Part shown: piece after piece, positions 24,402-33,148 of the stretch | Layout of the letters: the number at the start of each line of letters is the position of its first letter | Position numbering within the stretch: position 1 is the first letter of the stretch | Source: Clostridium sp. | GTDB lineage: Bacteria; Bacillota; Clostridia; Clostridiales; Clostridiaceae | Reading direction: 5' to 3' | DNA: 36,486 nt | Assembly (NCBI GenBank): GCA_022767515.1 | Contig: JALENK010000031.1 | Coordinates: 1-36,486 of the forward strand | The notes under the pieces: model-generated | What the model was told of the DNA's origin: nothing | Databases searched by the model: none | What the model saw: only the letters and a program-made list of their open reading frames with translations | Made by a program: the position numbers and the translations under genes

Positions 24402-25292
24402 ATGAAAAAAATAATAACTGCTATTTTATCAGCTACAATGCTTTTTACTGTTATAGGATGTTCTAATACAGAAAGTAATTCTACTTCTAGCTCATCTGAA
24501 GCAAAGAGTAATGATTTTAAAATAGTAACTTCATTTTATCCAATGCAAATACTTACAATGAATTTAACTAAAGATATTAATAATGTAAATTTAATCAGTA
24601 TGTCTGAGTCCAACTTAGAATGCATACATGACCATACATTCACTACAGAAGATTTAAAAATGATAGAAAATGCTGATGTATTTGTAGAAAATGGCTTAAA
24701 CTTAGAAGTATTTAATGATAAGATTATTTCAGCCTATCCAAACACTAAGATTATTGAAGCATCAAAAAATGTTACAGCCAATGAGTCAAGCAATCCTCAT
24801 GTTTGGACTAATATAGATGACTATATCAAGCAAATTGAATATGTTAGCTCTATGCTTCAAAGTTTAAATCCAGAAAATAAAGATAAGTATTCAGCTAACG
24901 AAAAGGACTATGTAGAAAAATTAAATAAATTAAAGTCAGACTTTAAAGACAAGCTAAGTAAAATAGAAGGAAAAAAAGTCCTTGTACTAGATGAAACATT
25001 ACCACCATTATGCACATTTGCAAAATTAAAGACAATTGAAATTGAAAGTGACCATGAAAATGAATCAATTTCAGCTGATACAATTAAAAATACTATAGAA
25101 GAAATGAAAAAGGACAATGTTAAATCAATATTTATCAAAAAAGGTTCAGATAGAAAAAATGCTGAAATAATTGCAAAAGAAACTGGAGCTAAAATATATG
25201 AATTTAACTCTTGCATGACTGGTGATGTTAATATAGATGCATATCTTAATGATATGAGAGATAACTTTAAAATAATATCTGAAATAGAATAA
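24402..25292 (+). CDS. znuA: Zinc/metal ABC transporter substrate-binding lipoprotein
   Basis: The 296-aa protein starts with a lipoprotein signal peptide (MKKIITAILSATMLFTVIGC; Cys at 20 in the lipobox), then a Ser/Asn linker and a cluster-9 (ZnuA/TroA) binding domain. FKIVTSFYPMQIL opens it; HDHTFTTEDLKMIENADVFV and NPHVWTNIDDY carry two conserved metal His sites. The region of the third His reads LDETLPPLCTFAKL and lacks it, so metal binding may differ from the classic zinc site. AGGAGGATGTATAA precedes the ATG. It is first in a three-gene operon with ATPase and permease, divergent from the Fur-family gene. Confidence 0.85.
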   Translation: MKKIITAILSATMLFTVIGCSNTESNSTSSSSEAKSNDFKIVTSFYPMQILTMNLTKDINNVNLISMSESNLECIHDHTFTTEDLKMIENADVFVENGLNLEVFNDKIISAYPNTKIIEASKNVTANESSNPHVWTNIDDYIKQIEYVSSMLQSLNPENKDKYSANEKDYVEKLNKLKSDFKDKLSKIEGKKVLVLDETLPPLCTFAKLKTIEIESDHENESISADTIKNTIEEMKKDNVKSIFIKKGSDRKNAEIIAKETGAKIYEFNSCMTGDVNIDAYLNDMRDNFKIISEIE

Positions 25293-25303
25293 GAGGGAGT
25301 ACT

Positions 25304-26023
25304 ATGAATAAGGTTTGTGGCTTACACTGCATAAAAATTAAAAATTTCAATGTAAAATTAGGAAAAGATGTAATACTTGAGGATGTCAACATTCATCTAC
25401 ACTGTGGTAGTCTTACTGTGCTTATAGGACCAAATGGGGCAGGTAAGTCCACACTTTTAAAAGCAATACTTGGAGAAAAAAAACATACAGGAGATATTGA
25501 ATTTAAAAATCTTAAAAATAATACCATTCAAAAAATTAGGATTGGTTATGTTCCACAAAGCCTTAACATAGAACGAGATATTCCTATTACTGTTTATGAT
25601 TTATTTGCTTCCTTTATATCAAACTACCCTGTTTGGTTCAAAAAAAAGAAAAAGCTATATGATAAAATTTATGAACAGCTTAAGATATTTTCAGTTGAAG
25701 ACTGCATTGACAAACAGGTCGGTAAATTATCTGGCGGACAGCTTCAAAGAGTACTACTTTCCATTGCTATTACTCCCATGCCTAATCTTTTGATTCTTGA
25801 TGAACCAGTATCAGGAATAGACAAAAATGGTGTAAGAGATTTTTATAGAATTGTAAATGAAATAAAAGAAAAATATGATTTAGCCATCTTGCTTGTTTCA
25901 CACGATTTAAATCTCGTAAAGAAATATGCCGACAAGGTTATTCTTCTTAATCATAAAATATTATGTGAAGGAACTCCTGAAGAGGTATATCAAAATAAAA
26001 ATTTCAAAGAAATATTTGATTAA
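25304..26023 (+). CDS. znuC: Metal ABC transporter ATP-binding protein
   Basis: The 239-aa ATPase has Walker A GPNGAGKST near residue 45, Q-loop region VPQSLNIERDIPITVYD, signature LSGGQLQRV, Walker B LLILDEPVSGID and the switch His in LLVSHDLNLV. The -DIPITVYD- block after the Q-loop is typical of ZnuC/MntB-type ATPases. It begins 11 bp after the binding-protein stop (GAGGGAG site) and ends 14 bp before the permease start, so all three are made together and form a metal importer at the inner face of the membrane. Confidence 0.93.
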   Translation: MNKVCGLHCIKIKNFNVKLGKDVILEDVNIHLHCGSLTVLIGPNGAGKSTLLKAILGEKKHTGDIEFKNLKNNTIQKIRIGYVPQSLNIERDIPITVYDLFASFISNYPVWFKKKKKLYDKIYEQLKIFSVEDCIDKQVGKLSGGQLQRVLLSIAITPMPNLLILDEPVSGIDKNGVRDFYRIVNEIKEKYDLAILLVSHDLNLVKKYADKVILLNHKILCEGTPEEVYQNKNFKEIFD

Positions 26024-26037
26024 GGATGGTTAAAATT

Positions 26038-26877
26038 ATGGATACAATTTATGACTTAATGGAAAGTATTTTTCCATTTGAATTTTTATCATATGAGTTT
26101 ATGAAAAATGCTCTACTTGCCCTACTTATATCTGCTCCAATATTTGCTTTAATTGGAACTATGATAGTCAATAAAAAAATGGCTTTCTTTTCAGATGCCA
26201 TAGGGCACTCTTCTCTTACAGGCATTGCTGTTGGAGTTATATTTGGATTTACTAATCACAGTTTATCAATGATACTATTTGCAATAGTATTTTCTATATT
26301 ATTAAACTTTGTAAAAGATAGAACTTCATACGGTGCTGATACAATAATAAGTGTATTTACATCAATTGCTATGTCATTAGGACTAGCACTATTATCAATA
26401 AGTGATTCATTTAACAAGTACTCAAGCTATCTTGTTGGAGATATATTAAGTATTACTAAAGAAGAGATAATATATTTATTTATATGTTTAATTATTGTCT
26501 TACTCTTATGGACATTCACTTACAATAAGCTTAATGCAGAAAGCATAAACAGAACATTATCAAAAAGCAAAAACATAAATGGAAAACTATATGATTATAT
26601 TTTCTCAGCATTTATTGCTGTTGTAATAATGCTATCAATTAGGTGGATTGGACTTTTACTTATTAATTCATTAATAATTCTTCCAGCTGCATCAAGTAGA
26701 AATATTTCATCTAATACAAGACAGTATCACTTTTGGTCAATACTGTTTTCACTAGTAATGGGAGTAGCAGGACTTATAATTTCATACTATGTTCAAATTC
26801 CAACAGGTCCAATGATAGTGCTTCTACTTGGAGCTACATTCTTTATCACATTTATGCTACATTCTAAAAGGGATTAA
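26038..26877 (+). CDS. znuB: Metal ABC transporter permease
   Basis: The 279-aa membrane protein belongs to the ABC-3 family with about eight hydrophobic helices. FLSYEFMKNALLALLISAPI opens it, and FFSDAIGHSSLTGIAVGVIF and the C-terminal RWIGLLLINSLIILPAASSR are characteristic. I chose the ATG at 26038, because AAGGATGG is well spaced for it; the ATG at 26026 sits directly on that site. A terminator follows at once, so the operon ends here. Confidence 0.92.
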   Translation: MDTIYDLMESIFPFEFLSYEFMKNALLALLISAPIFALIGTMIVNKKMAFFSDAIGHSSLTGIAVGVIFGFTNHSLSMILFAIVFSILLNFVKDRTSYGADTIISVFTSIAMSLGLALLSISDSFNKYSSYLVGDILSITKEEIIYLFICLIIVLLLWTFTYNKLNAESINRTLSKSKNINGKLYDYIFSAFIAVVIMLSIRWIGLLLINSLIILPAASSRNISSNTRQYHFWSILFSLVMGVAGLIISYYVQIPTGPMIVLLLGATFFITFMLHSKRD

Positions 26878-26880
26878 ATA

Positions 26881-26926
26881 AAAACTGCCTTCATTTTCAA
26901 AATATGAAATGAAAGCAGTTTTTTTC
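26881..26926 (+). terminator. Terminator of the metal transporter operon
   Basis: AAAACTGC pairs with GCAGTTTT and TTCATTT pairs with AAATGAA, with one mismatch between, followed by TTTTTTTC. The reverse strand ends the DUF6440 gene at the same place, so it may serve both directions. Confidence 0.88.
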
Positions 26927-27114
26927 TATTTATCTGCAACTACAATTGTATCAATCACTACATTACCATTAGCATCTAATAATGGTGTAACAGCACCTTC
27001 CCCTACTTGAAGATAATTTACTCCGGTCACAGTATCTACTATTATTTTAATAGATGTCAAACCAATAACTTCTTCCTCCGTAATTTTAAATCTTTTTTCT
27101 TTACTTTTAAACAT
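26926..27114 (-). CDS. DUF6440-like small protein
   Basis: The 62-aa protein reads MFKSKEKRFKITEEEVIGLT, then VDTVTGVNYLQVGEGAVTPLLDANGNVVID. It matches the pattern of DUF6440 proteins, small strand-rich proteins that occur in clostridia and their phages; no function is known to me. I chose the ATG at 27114 because AGGGAAG lies directly upstream; an earlier frame extension to 27141 overlaps the preceding gene's end. It follows the YaiI-family gene by 7 bp and is probably co-transcribed with it. Confidence 0.7.
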   Translation of the reverse strand: MFKSKEKRFKITEEEVIGLTSIKIIVDTVTGVNYLQVGEGAVTPLLDANGNVVIDTIVVADK

Positions 27115-27121
27115 TTCTTCC

Positions 27122-27574
27122 CTACTTTCTGTTTTGAACATTATTTATAAGTTTTTCAAAGGATTCTTCAAATTTCTTATCATCATCTTCTGTTCTCTTT
27201 TTAGGACCCTTTATATGACTTTTCTTAGATGCCATTCTAGCTTTCTTATTTAAGTGCCTTTCCATAAGCATTATGTCAATATTCTCACTTGTGTACCATC
27301 TTCCAGACTGATGAATCGCATAGGCCCCCTTAGATAGTGCCATAGCAGCAACTCCATAGTCCTGAGTTACTACAATATCATTCTTGCGTGCCAAGTTTAC
27401 AAGTGCATAGTCCACAGCATCCAATCCTGCTCCAATCACTTTAACTTCACTATATGAGGAAGTCAATACATGATTAGTATCACATAAAAGTACAACCTTT
27501 ATACTATACTTACTTGCTATATTTTCTACTATCCTAACTACAGGACATGCATCTGCATCTACATAAATTATCAT
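27122..27574 (-). CDS. YaiI/YqxD (DUF188) family protein
   Basis: The 150-aa protein starts MIIYVDADACPVVRIVENIA and continues with GAGLDAVDYALVNLARKNDIVVTQDYGVAAMALSKGA in two blocks, the hallmark of the DUF188 family, which has a PIN-like fold with conserved Asp residues (DADACP, TQDYG). A nuclease-like role has been suggested from the fold but is not established. The basic C-terminus (KKARMASKKSHIKGPKKR) could bind nucleic acid. GAGGG precedes the ATG at 27574; an upstream extension of 32 codons overlaps the TrhA gene and is unlikely to be used. Confidence 0.9.
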   Translation of the reverse strand: MIIYVDADACPVVRIVENIASKYSIKVVLLCDTNHVLTSSYSEVKVIGAGLDAVDYALVNLARKNDIVVTQDYGVAAMALSKGAYAIHQSGRWYTSENIDIMLMERHLNKKARMASKKSHIKGPKKRTEDDDKKFEESFEKLINNVQNRK

Positions 27575-27593
27575 GAAATTTTCCCTCAAAATT

Positions 27594-28265
27594 TTATTTA
27601 CAAAAAATATATAAGTATATTCCAATCCACTGTATAGCACATGCCATAAGTGAAAATATATGCCACGCAAAATGAGTCCATTTCTTTTTCCTAAATAATA
27701 ATATTATCCCAATTACAAATAGTGCCACCCCTAAAAATATTAAATATAGAAGGTTTACATTATTAGATATCCAATCAGGAATAAATAAAAATACACCTAC
27801 AGTCATTGCAATGTAAAAACCACATTGAACACCCTTAGTTCTACCTGGACCAAAAACTGACACAAAGGTTATCCCAAGTATGACAAAAAGCCAATGCACA
27901 CAAAATAGCGTTATACCTAAAACATCTCCAAAGCTTACCAAGTATAAAGGTGCAAATATTCCTCCAAATAATAGAAATATTGAAGAAAACATTAATCTTC
28001 TAAATACTCTCTTAACTGTTGTTCCCCTTTTAAATGCATGGTATAAACAGCTCATGAGCATGAATAAAAATAATGCTATTCCATAAAAAAATGCTGATAC
28101 CATTTTAGATGAAGAATCTGCATTTATAAGCATTGTTATAAATGCTGGTATTGCAAGTGCTGCTCCAATTCCATGTGAAATAGAACTAGCAATTTCTTCT
28201 TCTAAAGTTAATTTAGGTGGTTCATTTAATAGTCTATTTATTTGTTTTTGTTCATCTTTTTCCAA
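27594..28265 (-). CDS. trhA: Hemolysin III family membrane protein
   Basis: The 223-aa protein has seven hydrophobic helices and the metal-binding motifs of the PAQR/hemolysin III family: EIASSISHGIGAALAIPA in helix 1, MSCLYHAF after helix 2, and HFAWHIFSLMACAIQ in helix 7. The family controls membrane fluidity in E. coli and B. subtilis; the hemolysin name is historical. The start codon is TTG (28263-28265), placed 7 bp after GGGAGG; no ATG nearby fits. It lies 14 bp after the DUF4261-like gene in the same direction. Confidence 0.92.
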   Translation of the reverse strand: MEKDEQKQINRLLNEPPKLTLEEEIASSISHGIGAALAIPAFITMLINADSSSKMVSAFFYGIALFLFMLMSCLYHAFKRGTTVKRVFRRLMFSSIFLLFGGIFAPLYLVSFGDVLGITLFCVHWLFVILGITFVSVFGPGRTKGVQCGFYIAMTVGVFLFIPDWISNNVNLLYLIFLGVALFVIGIILLFRKKKWTHFAWHIFSLMACAIQWIGIYLYIFCK

Positions 28266-28279
28266 AATTCTGCCTCCCT

Positions 28280-29155
28280 TTATCTTTGTCCTGCTGCATA
28301 TTCATTCATATTAATATCAATAAGCTCTCTTGATGGTTGAATCAAAGACATTTCATATTGGCATTTCCATTGAATTTCTTTACTTATTAATCCGTCAATT
28401 ATTGCATCTACAGTATCTCCATCCTTTATAGGATTATTATTATTAAATATATACAAGGCAATATTATATGCATGATTTACTAAACAGTTTGGGTCCATAT
28501 CATGAAAATGATATTGAATATCTGGAAGAAACAATGTGCTCATCCCAACTGTATCAACTATCATATCATTAGTTCCCTCAATATTAAAAAATCTTACATT
28601 TACTCCAAACATAATATATCTCGCCTCACGAGCGATTGTATGCTTTCTAATATCATTTGCTAAAAACATTTTTCCAGTATTAAGGAAATACACTGCTTCA
28701 CACTCTGGAAATAGTTCCACTAAAGCCTCCATAAAATCCATATAAAGTTCTGCTCTCTCTTTATATGGAAGTGTTGCTGCCATCATATCCGTTGCAGTAA
28801 TTGAATATTTACATTCCGATAAAATTCTATCTTTATCATTTGCACAATCCCACATCTGACTCTTCTTAAACTCATCAATCTTACTACCATCAAATTCTTT
28901 GCAACCCATAATAAATAATTGTGGTGGCATCTTTCCTTGTTTAAACTCTGCTGTGTATTTATTAGCTGAAAAACCAGCCATTTCTTCTTTATATGAAATA
29001 CATTTAACATTTCCCAAATGCTTATTTAAAACTTCAGTTATCTTCTTTTCATCAGGCATTTTTACATATTCCTTCATTAAAAGCTGCATAGGAAATAACA
29101 TTCCTTGCGTATCAGTTTCTTCTAAATTTTGTTTAAAAACCTCTTTTTCTTCCAT
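28280..29155 (-). CDS. DUF4261-like protein
   Basis: The 291-aa soluble protein reads QGMLFPMQLLMKEYVKMPDE at the start and IVDTVGMSTLFLPDIQYHFHDMDP in the last third. That second block fits DUF4261, a family of unknown function, in which a Thr-hGhxxLxLPDhQ pattern followed by a helical tail is usual. I am fairly but not fully sure of the family. GGAGAGG precedes the ATG. The gene sits between an ArsC-like gene and trhA in a same-strand run. Confidence 0.75.
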   Translation of the reverse strand: MEEKEVFKQNLEETDTQGMLFPMQLLMKEYVKMPDEKKITEVLNKHLGNVKCISYKEEMAGFSANKYTAEFKQGKMPPQLFIMGCKEFDGSKIDEFKKSQMWDCANDKDRILSECKYSITATDMMAATLPYKERAELYMDFMEALVELFPECEAVYFLNTGKMFLANDIRKHTIAREARYIMFGVNVRFFNIEGTNDMIVDTVGMSTLFLPDIQYHFHDMDPNCLVNHAYNIALYIFNNNNPIKDGDTVDAIIDGLISKEIQWKCQYEMSLIQPSRELIDINMNEYAAGQR

Positions 29156-29240
29156 AAACCTATACCTCTCCTATAAATTCTATTATCTATAATTTTAAAT
29201 GAAATTGATAGGATTTGCAAATAAAATGGAGCAGATAACT

Positions 29241-29579
29241 CTACTCCCAATCTTTCCATATTTCAGGTTTATAACCTACTGTAGCTTTTTTCCCATTTCT
29301 TACAATAGGCAACCTTATAAGACTTTGGTCCTTTAGAAGCATTTCTGCTTTAACCTCTGGACTTCTTACATTTCTCAAATCAGATTTTTCATATTTCTTA
29401 GAATCAGTATCAATCACTTCATTAATACCTACAGCAGATATAACTGATGTAATTTCCCCCTTACTTATTCCCTTTTCCTTCATATCAATAAATTGAAAAT
29501 TTATCCTTCTTTCTTTAAAATATCTTTCAGCTTTTTTTGTATCGAAAGATTTTTTTGTTCCAAATATTTGTATATTCAT
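29241..29579 (-). CDS. ArsC/YffB-like protein without cysteine
   Basis: The 112-aa protein has the thioredoxin-fold pattern of the ArsC/Spx/YffB family: MNIQIFGTKKSFDTKKAERYFKERRI, then RNVRSPEVKAEMLLKDQSLIRLPIV with the conserved cis-Pro and an Arg that binds oxyanion in ArsC. The N-terminal catalytic Cys (position 10-11, as in GIKNCDT of YffB) is Ser here, and the protein contains no Cys at all. It cannot be a thiol-based arsenate reductase; a regulatory or binding role is more likely. AAGGAATG precedes the ATG. It follows lrgB in the same direction. Confidence 0.85.
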   Translation of the reverse strand: MNIQIFGTKKSFDTKKAERYFKERRINFQFIDMKEKGISKGEITSVISAVGINEVIDTDSKKYEKSDLRNVRSPEVKAEMLLKDQSLIRLPIVRNGKKATVGYKPEIWKDWE

Positions 29580-29630
29580 AATTTCATTCCTTCACTCATT
29601 AGTTTACCTAATAGGTAAATATATTTTTGC

Positions 29631-30323
29631 TTAAATTATGTTTGCAAAAAAAGATGTGAAAATAACGGTTAAAAGCCCAGCAACTGCTATTGACAAACTG
29701 CTCATAGCACCTTCTACTTGTCCCATCTCCATTGCTTTTGCTGTACCTATCGCATGTGATGAGCATCCTAAAGCTAGTCCCTTTGCTATTGGTTCTTTTA
29801 TTCTAAATAATTTACAAATACCTTCTCCTAAAATATTTCCCAAAACTCCTGTAATTACAATTACTGCTACTGTAATACTGACATAACCTTGATATTCCTT
29901 AGAAATATCCATTCCTATAGCTGTTGTTATTGACTTTGGAAGAAGTGTAACATACTCCTTATGTGTTAAATCAAACAAAGCAGATAAAACTAATACAGCT
30001 AAAAGGCTTGTAATTACCCCTGTTGTAATCCCTACAATGACTGCCTTATAGTTTTTCTTCAATAATTGTATCTGTTCATATAAAGGTATTGCAAGACAGA
30101 TAGTTGCTGGAGTTAAGAGCCAGCTTAAATATTGTGCCCCACTATTATATGTATCATAATCTATATTTGCTACTAACAAAACGATAATTGTAAATACAAT
30201 TGATAATAGTAACGGATTTATAAAGCCAAATTTAAATTTCTTTTTTAAGTATGTTCCTAAAAAATAAGAAAGAATACTTACAGTCACACCAGCATAGGCT
30301 GATGTTTGTATAAAACTACTCAT
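29631..30323 (-). CDS. lrgB: LrgB/CidB family membrane protein
   Basis: The 230-aa protein has the hydrophobic segments and motifs of LrgB: FGFINPLLLSI near 35, LLTPATICLAIPLYEQ near 90, LLPKSITTAIGMDISKE near 130 and GCSSHAIGTAKAMEMG near 190. It acts with LrgA in the membrane; the pair is linked to control of autolysis and to pyruvate uptake in other Firmicutes. AAGGAGAAG precedes the ATG. It overlaps the end of lrgA by 8 bp, so the two are coupled. Confidence 0.93.
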   Translation of the reverse strand: MSSFIQTSAYAGVTVSILSYFLGTYLKKKFKFGFINPLLLSIVFTIIVLLVANIDYDTYNSGAQYLSWLLTPATICLAIPLYEQIQLLKKNYKAVIVGITTGVITSLLAVLVLSALFDLTHKEYVTLLPKSITTAIGMDISKEYQGYVSITVAVIVITGVLGNILGEGICKLFRIKEPIAKGLALGCSSHAIGTAKAMEMGQVEGAMSSLSIAVAGLLTVIFTSFFANII

Positions 30324-30690
30324 TTTTATCTTCTCCTTCTTTTTTAGAATCTAATCGAATAATTGCTTGAGAGACTCTTCCAGTTGCTACCATAACAACA
30401 ATTAAAGCTACAACTGTTATTACGCTTACAGGCACTATCATAGGTTCCAATACACCCCATGAAGCTATAATCTTAACCCCTGCAGGTATAAACATAATTG
30501 GCATTATTTCAATTAATAATTTTCCTACATTTTCCACTTGATCTAATTTGATAATTCCTGTCATTAATGAAACAAATAATAATATCATTCCATAAATACT
30601 TGATGGTATCGGTAATGGCAAAACATATTTTAAAGTTTCACCAAGTAATGAAAATAATAATATAATCATAAATTGCCTTAAATATTTCAT
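30316..30690 (-). CDS. lrgA: LrgA/CidA family membrane protein
   Basis: The 124-aa protein has four hydrophobic helices and the LrgA/CidA pattern LPLPIPSSIYGMILLF, then LLIEIMPIMFIPAGVKII. These holin-like proteins work with LrgB. The gene is preceded by TTGACT-16-TATATT on the minus strand (30754-30759 and 30732-30737). A Crp/Fnr-type gene lies 156 bp upstream in the same direction and could be its regulator, though no site is obvious. The ribosome binding site is weak. Confidence 0.92.
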   Translation of the reverse strand: MKYLRQFMIILLFSLLGETLKYVLPLPIPSSIYGMILLFVSLMTGIIKLDQVENVGKLLIEIMPIMFIPAGVKIIASWGVLEPMIVPVSVITVVALIVVMVATGRVSQAIIRLDSKKEGEDKNE

Positions 30691-30731
30691 ATGATTAACC
30701 AGCTTTCTTTATAAAATTTGTACTATTATTT

Positions 30732-30759
30732 AATATACATAGCAAAAAAAGAAAGTCAA
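30732..30759 (-). promoter_or_regulatory. Promoter of the lrgAB operon
   Basis: On the minus strand, TTGACT (30754-30759) and TATATT (30732-30737) are separated by 16 bp; the lrgA start is 42 bp downstream. Confidence 0.6.
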
Positions 30760-30846
30760 GTTTAAAAAATGAGACTAAAATAGTCATAAAGCACCATCTA
30801 ATTAATATAGAATAAAAATCTAACAGCAGATTCAATATTTCTACTA

Positions 30847-31527
30847 TTATATATATTCTTCCAGTTTAGTTTGATTTAGTATTCTTATTTTCTTATTACC
30901 AAGTTTTATTATATTTTCTTTAGCCATCTTTCCAAGCTCTCTAGATAATGAGGGTCTAGCTACATTCAAATATTCAGCCATCTTTTCTCTTGATATGTTC
31001 TCTACTATCTCTCCTTCACTATTTTGCCTATCAATTAGAAATCTAGCTATCTTTTCTCTAAGACTATATGCTCCAACTATCTTTAATTTCTGATTTAAGC
31101 TATAGGCCTTTTTAGCAAAAATACTCATAAGATTCTTAATTAGTTTTTGGGAATATTCATTTTCATCTTCTAAAATACTTTTAAATATAAATAATATTTT
31201 AGATTGCGCTTCTGCTTCTGCGTACATAGCATAGCAAGGCATATCCATAAAAACAAAAACTTCTCCAAAAAGTTCACCTGTATTTTCAATACTTGCAAGT
31301 AACATCCTCTTCCCAGCTAGGCTATCTTTTGCTATTATAACTTTGCCCGATATCAATATCATTATTTTATTTGGAATATCCTCTTCAGAAATAATTCTCA
31401 TACCAGGACTAAAACTCTTGATAATACTTGCATTATTAGTTAGTAAAAGTTCTATTTCTTTTTCTGAAAAATCTTTAAATAAATCACTTTTTTTAATTGC
31501 TAAAATACTTTCTTCCAAAACACACAT
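30847..31527 (-). CDS. Crp/Fnr family transcriptional regulator
   Basis: The 226-aa protein has an N-terminal cyclic-nucleotide-like barrel (FSPGMRIISEEDIPNKIMIL, then NTGELFGEVFVFMD), a dimer helix and a C-terminal winged helix with ENISREKMAEYLNVARPSLSREL, the recognition motif of this family. No Cys set for an Fe-S cluster is visible, so it is not a classic Fnr. The start is uncertain between ATG 31527 and a nearby GTG or TTG, all close to AAAGG. It begins 26 bp after the ABC-F stop and could be co-transcribed from the drug-responsive leader, or regulate lrgAB downstream. Confidence 0.9.
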   Translation of the reverse strand: MCVLEESILAIKKSDLFKDFSEKEIELLLTNNASIIKSFSPGMRIISEEDIPNKIMILISGKVIIAKDSLAGKRMLLASIENTGELFGEVFVFMDMPCYAMYAEAEAQSKILFIFKSILEDENEYSQKLIKNLMSIFAKKAYSLNQKLKIVGAYSLREKIARFLIDRQNSEGEIVENISREKMAEYLNVARPSLSRELGKMAKENIIKLGNKKIRILNQTKLEEYI

Positions 31528-31552
31528 CACCTTTATTACTTTACTAAAATAC

Positions 31553-33073
31553 TTAGATATCGATAATTCTAGTTGCTATCTTTTGTTGAAAGTATAAATC
31601 GTGCTCAACAAATATCATGGTAGGCTTATACTCAAGAATGAGATTTTCTATCTGAATTCTAGAAAACACATCTAAGTAATTAAGAGGTTCATCCCATATA
31701 TAGATATCTGCTTCTTCCATTAGGCTTGATGCAATTAATACTTTCTTTTTTTGTCCCTCTGAATAATCCTTAATATCCTTAACAAATTGAACTCTCTCAA
31801 AATCAAGCTGTCTAAGTATAGCACAAAATCTGCTTTCATCTAAATTTTTACTTCTACAATAATCCTTTATATTCCCTTTTAGAAAACTAGTATCTTGGCT
31901 TACATAAGATACCTTAAGATTAGAACCTACGTTTAATATACCATCTTCAATAGCATTTTCTAAATATACATCATTTAAATGTGCAAGTATAGCCTTAATA
32001 AAACTCGACTTACCACATCCATTCCTTCCTCTTAATAACACTCGCTCTCCATTACAAATCCTAAAATTAAAATTATCTAAAACAGTCTTAGAATCTTTAT
32101 ATTTCAAATTATAACCTCTAGCTTCAATTAAAACCTCCTTAAAATACTTAGAAGGCATAAGCTTTAAGCTTGCAATACTTTCAATATCCTGTAATAATCC
32201 TTCTTTTTGCTCTATTTCTCTCTCTATTCTTCTCTCATACTGTTTAACCCTACTTTGCATCTTCTTTGTTTTAGCACCTATATATGCTCTAGTATCTATA
32301 AAGCGGTCATGCTCCTTTATCCTATTAAAACCTATCTTTGTGCTTTCATTCTTTGTAGCCCATGCTTTACTTCTCTGTGCTGACTTTTTTAGCTTACTAA
32401 TTTCTCTATTATGCTTTTCATTTTCCATTTTTGCAAAATTATCTTTTTTACATTTATTTTCCCACCAACTTGAAAAATTACCACTTTGAACCTCAATTGT
32501 TTTTCTATTTAGTACAAGCACATGATCTATACAAGCATCTAGAAAATCTCTATCATGAGAAATCAAAATAAATCCCTTTTTTTGATTTAAATAGTTCTTA
32601 ATGCTCTCCCTTGCTTCCATATCCAAATGATTAGTTGGCTCATCTATAAGAAGAAAATCATTCTCTCCAGCAAATAATATTGAAAGCATGGCTTTAGTTC
32701 TTTCTCCATAGCTTAATGAAGAAAACTTTCTATATAAAATATCTTGAGATAGATTCAGCTTCTCCATCTCATAGCACACTCTCCAAAACTCACAGTTACT
32801 CTTAAGCGACTCATAAAAATCAATTAAACACATATTGTTTTGTTCTTCAGTGATGTTATATGGAAAATAATCAAATACAGTTTGAGCATTAATACTTCCT
32901 TGATATTTACATTCTTGCATAAGTATTTTGAAAAAAGTTGATTTTCCCTTCCCATTTCTTCCTATAAATCCAAGCTTCCAATTGGTATCTATAGAAAAAG
33001 ATACATTTTCAAATATATTATCAAAACTTCCTTCATAGCAAAATGTAAGATTAGATACGTTAATTTGTGTCAT
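31553..33073 (-). CDS. Lsa-type ABC-F ribosomal protection protein
   Basis: The 506-aa protein has two ATPase domains and no membrane segment. Domain 1: GRNGKGKST, LSYGERTKAML, LLIDEPTNHLD. The linker with a charged helix pair (about 215-310) is the P-site tRNA interaction part. Domain 2: GRNGCGKSS, DYSEGQKKKVL, YIWDEPLNYLDVFSRIQIE. This last motif is typical of the Lsa/CplR group, which protects ribosomes from lincosamides, streptogramin A and pleuromutilins. The resistance spectrum here is inferred. AAGGGG precedes the ATG. A long leader with an attenuator and uORF precedes it, as for other inducible members. Confidence 0.9.
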   Translation of the reverse strand: MTQINVSNLTFCYEGSFDNIFENVSFSIDTNWKLGFIGRNGKGKSTFFKILMQECKYQGSINAQTVFDYFPYNITEEQNNMCLIDFYESLKSNCEFWRVCYEMEKLNLSQDILYRKFSSLSYGERTKAMLSILFAGENDFLLIDEPTNHLDMEARESIKNYLNQKKGFILISHDRDFLDACIDHVLVLNRKTIEVQSGNFSSWWENKCKKDNFAKMENEKHNREISKLKKSAQRSKAWATKNESTKIGFNRIKEHDRFIDTRAYIGAKTKKMQSRVKQYERRIEREIEQKEGLLQDIESIASLKLMPSKYFKEVLIEARGYNLKYKDSKTVLDNFNFRICNGERVLLRGRNGCGKSSFIKAILAHLNDVYLENAIEDGILNVGSNLKVSYVSQDTSFLKGNIKDYCRSKNLDESRFCAILRQLDFERVQFVKDIKDYSEGQKKKVLIASSLMEEADIYIWDEPLNYLDVFSRIQIENLILEYKPTMIFVEHDLYFQQKIATRIIDI

Positions 33074-33091
33074 AAAACCATCCCCTTAGTA

Positions 33092-33126
33092 AAAAAATCA
33101 TTTGTTGCCAAATGAACAAATGATTA
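33092..33126 (-). terminator. Leader attenuator of the ABC-F gene
   Basis: On the minus strand AATCATTTGTT pairs perfectly with AACAAATGATT around an 8-nt loop, followed by seven T residues. It lies only 19 bp before the ABC-F start, so it must end transcription inside the leader unless relieved. Its loop and 3' arm contain TTTGGCAACA, the exact complement of TGTTGCCAAA upstream at 33207-33216. Confidence 0.88.
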
Positions 33127-33148
33127 TGACTCTACCAAACTAACCTAC

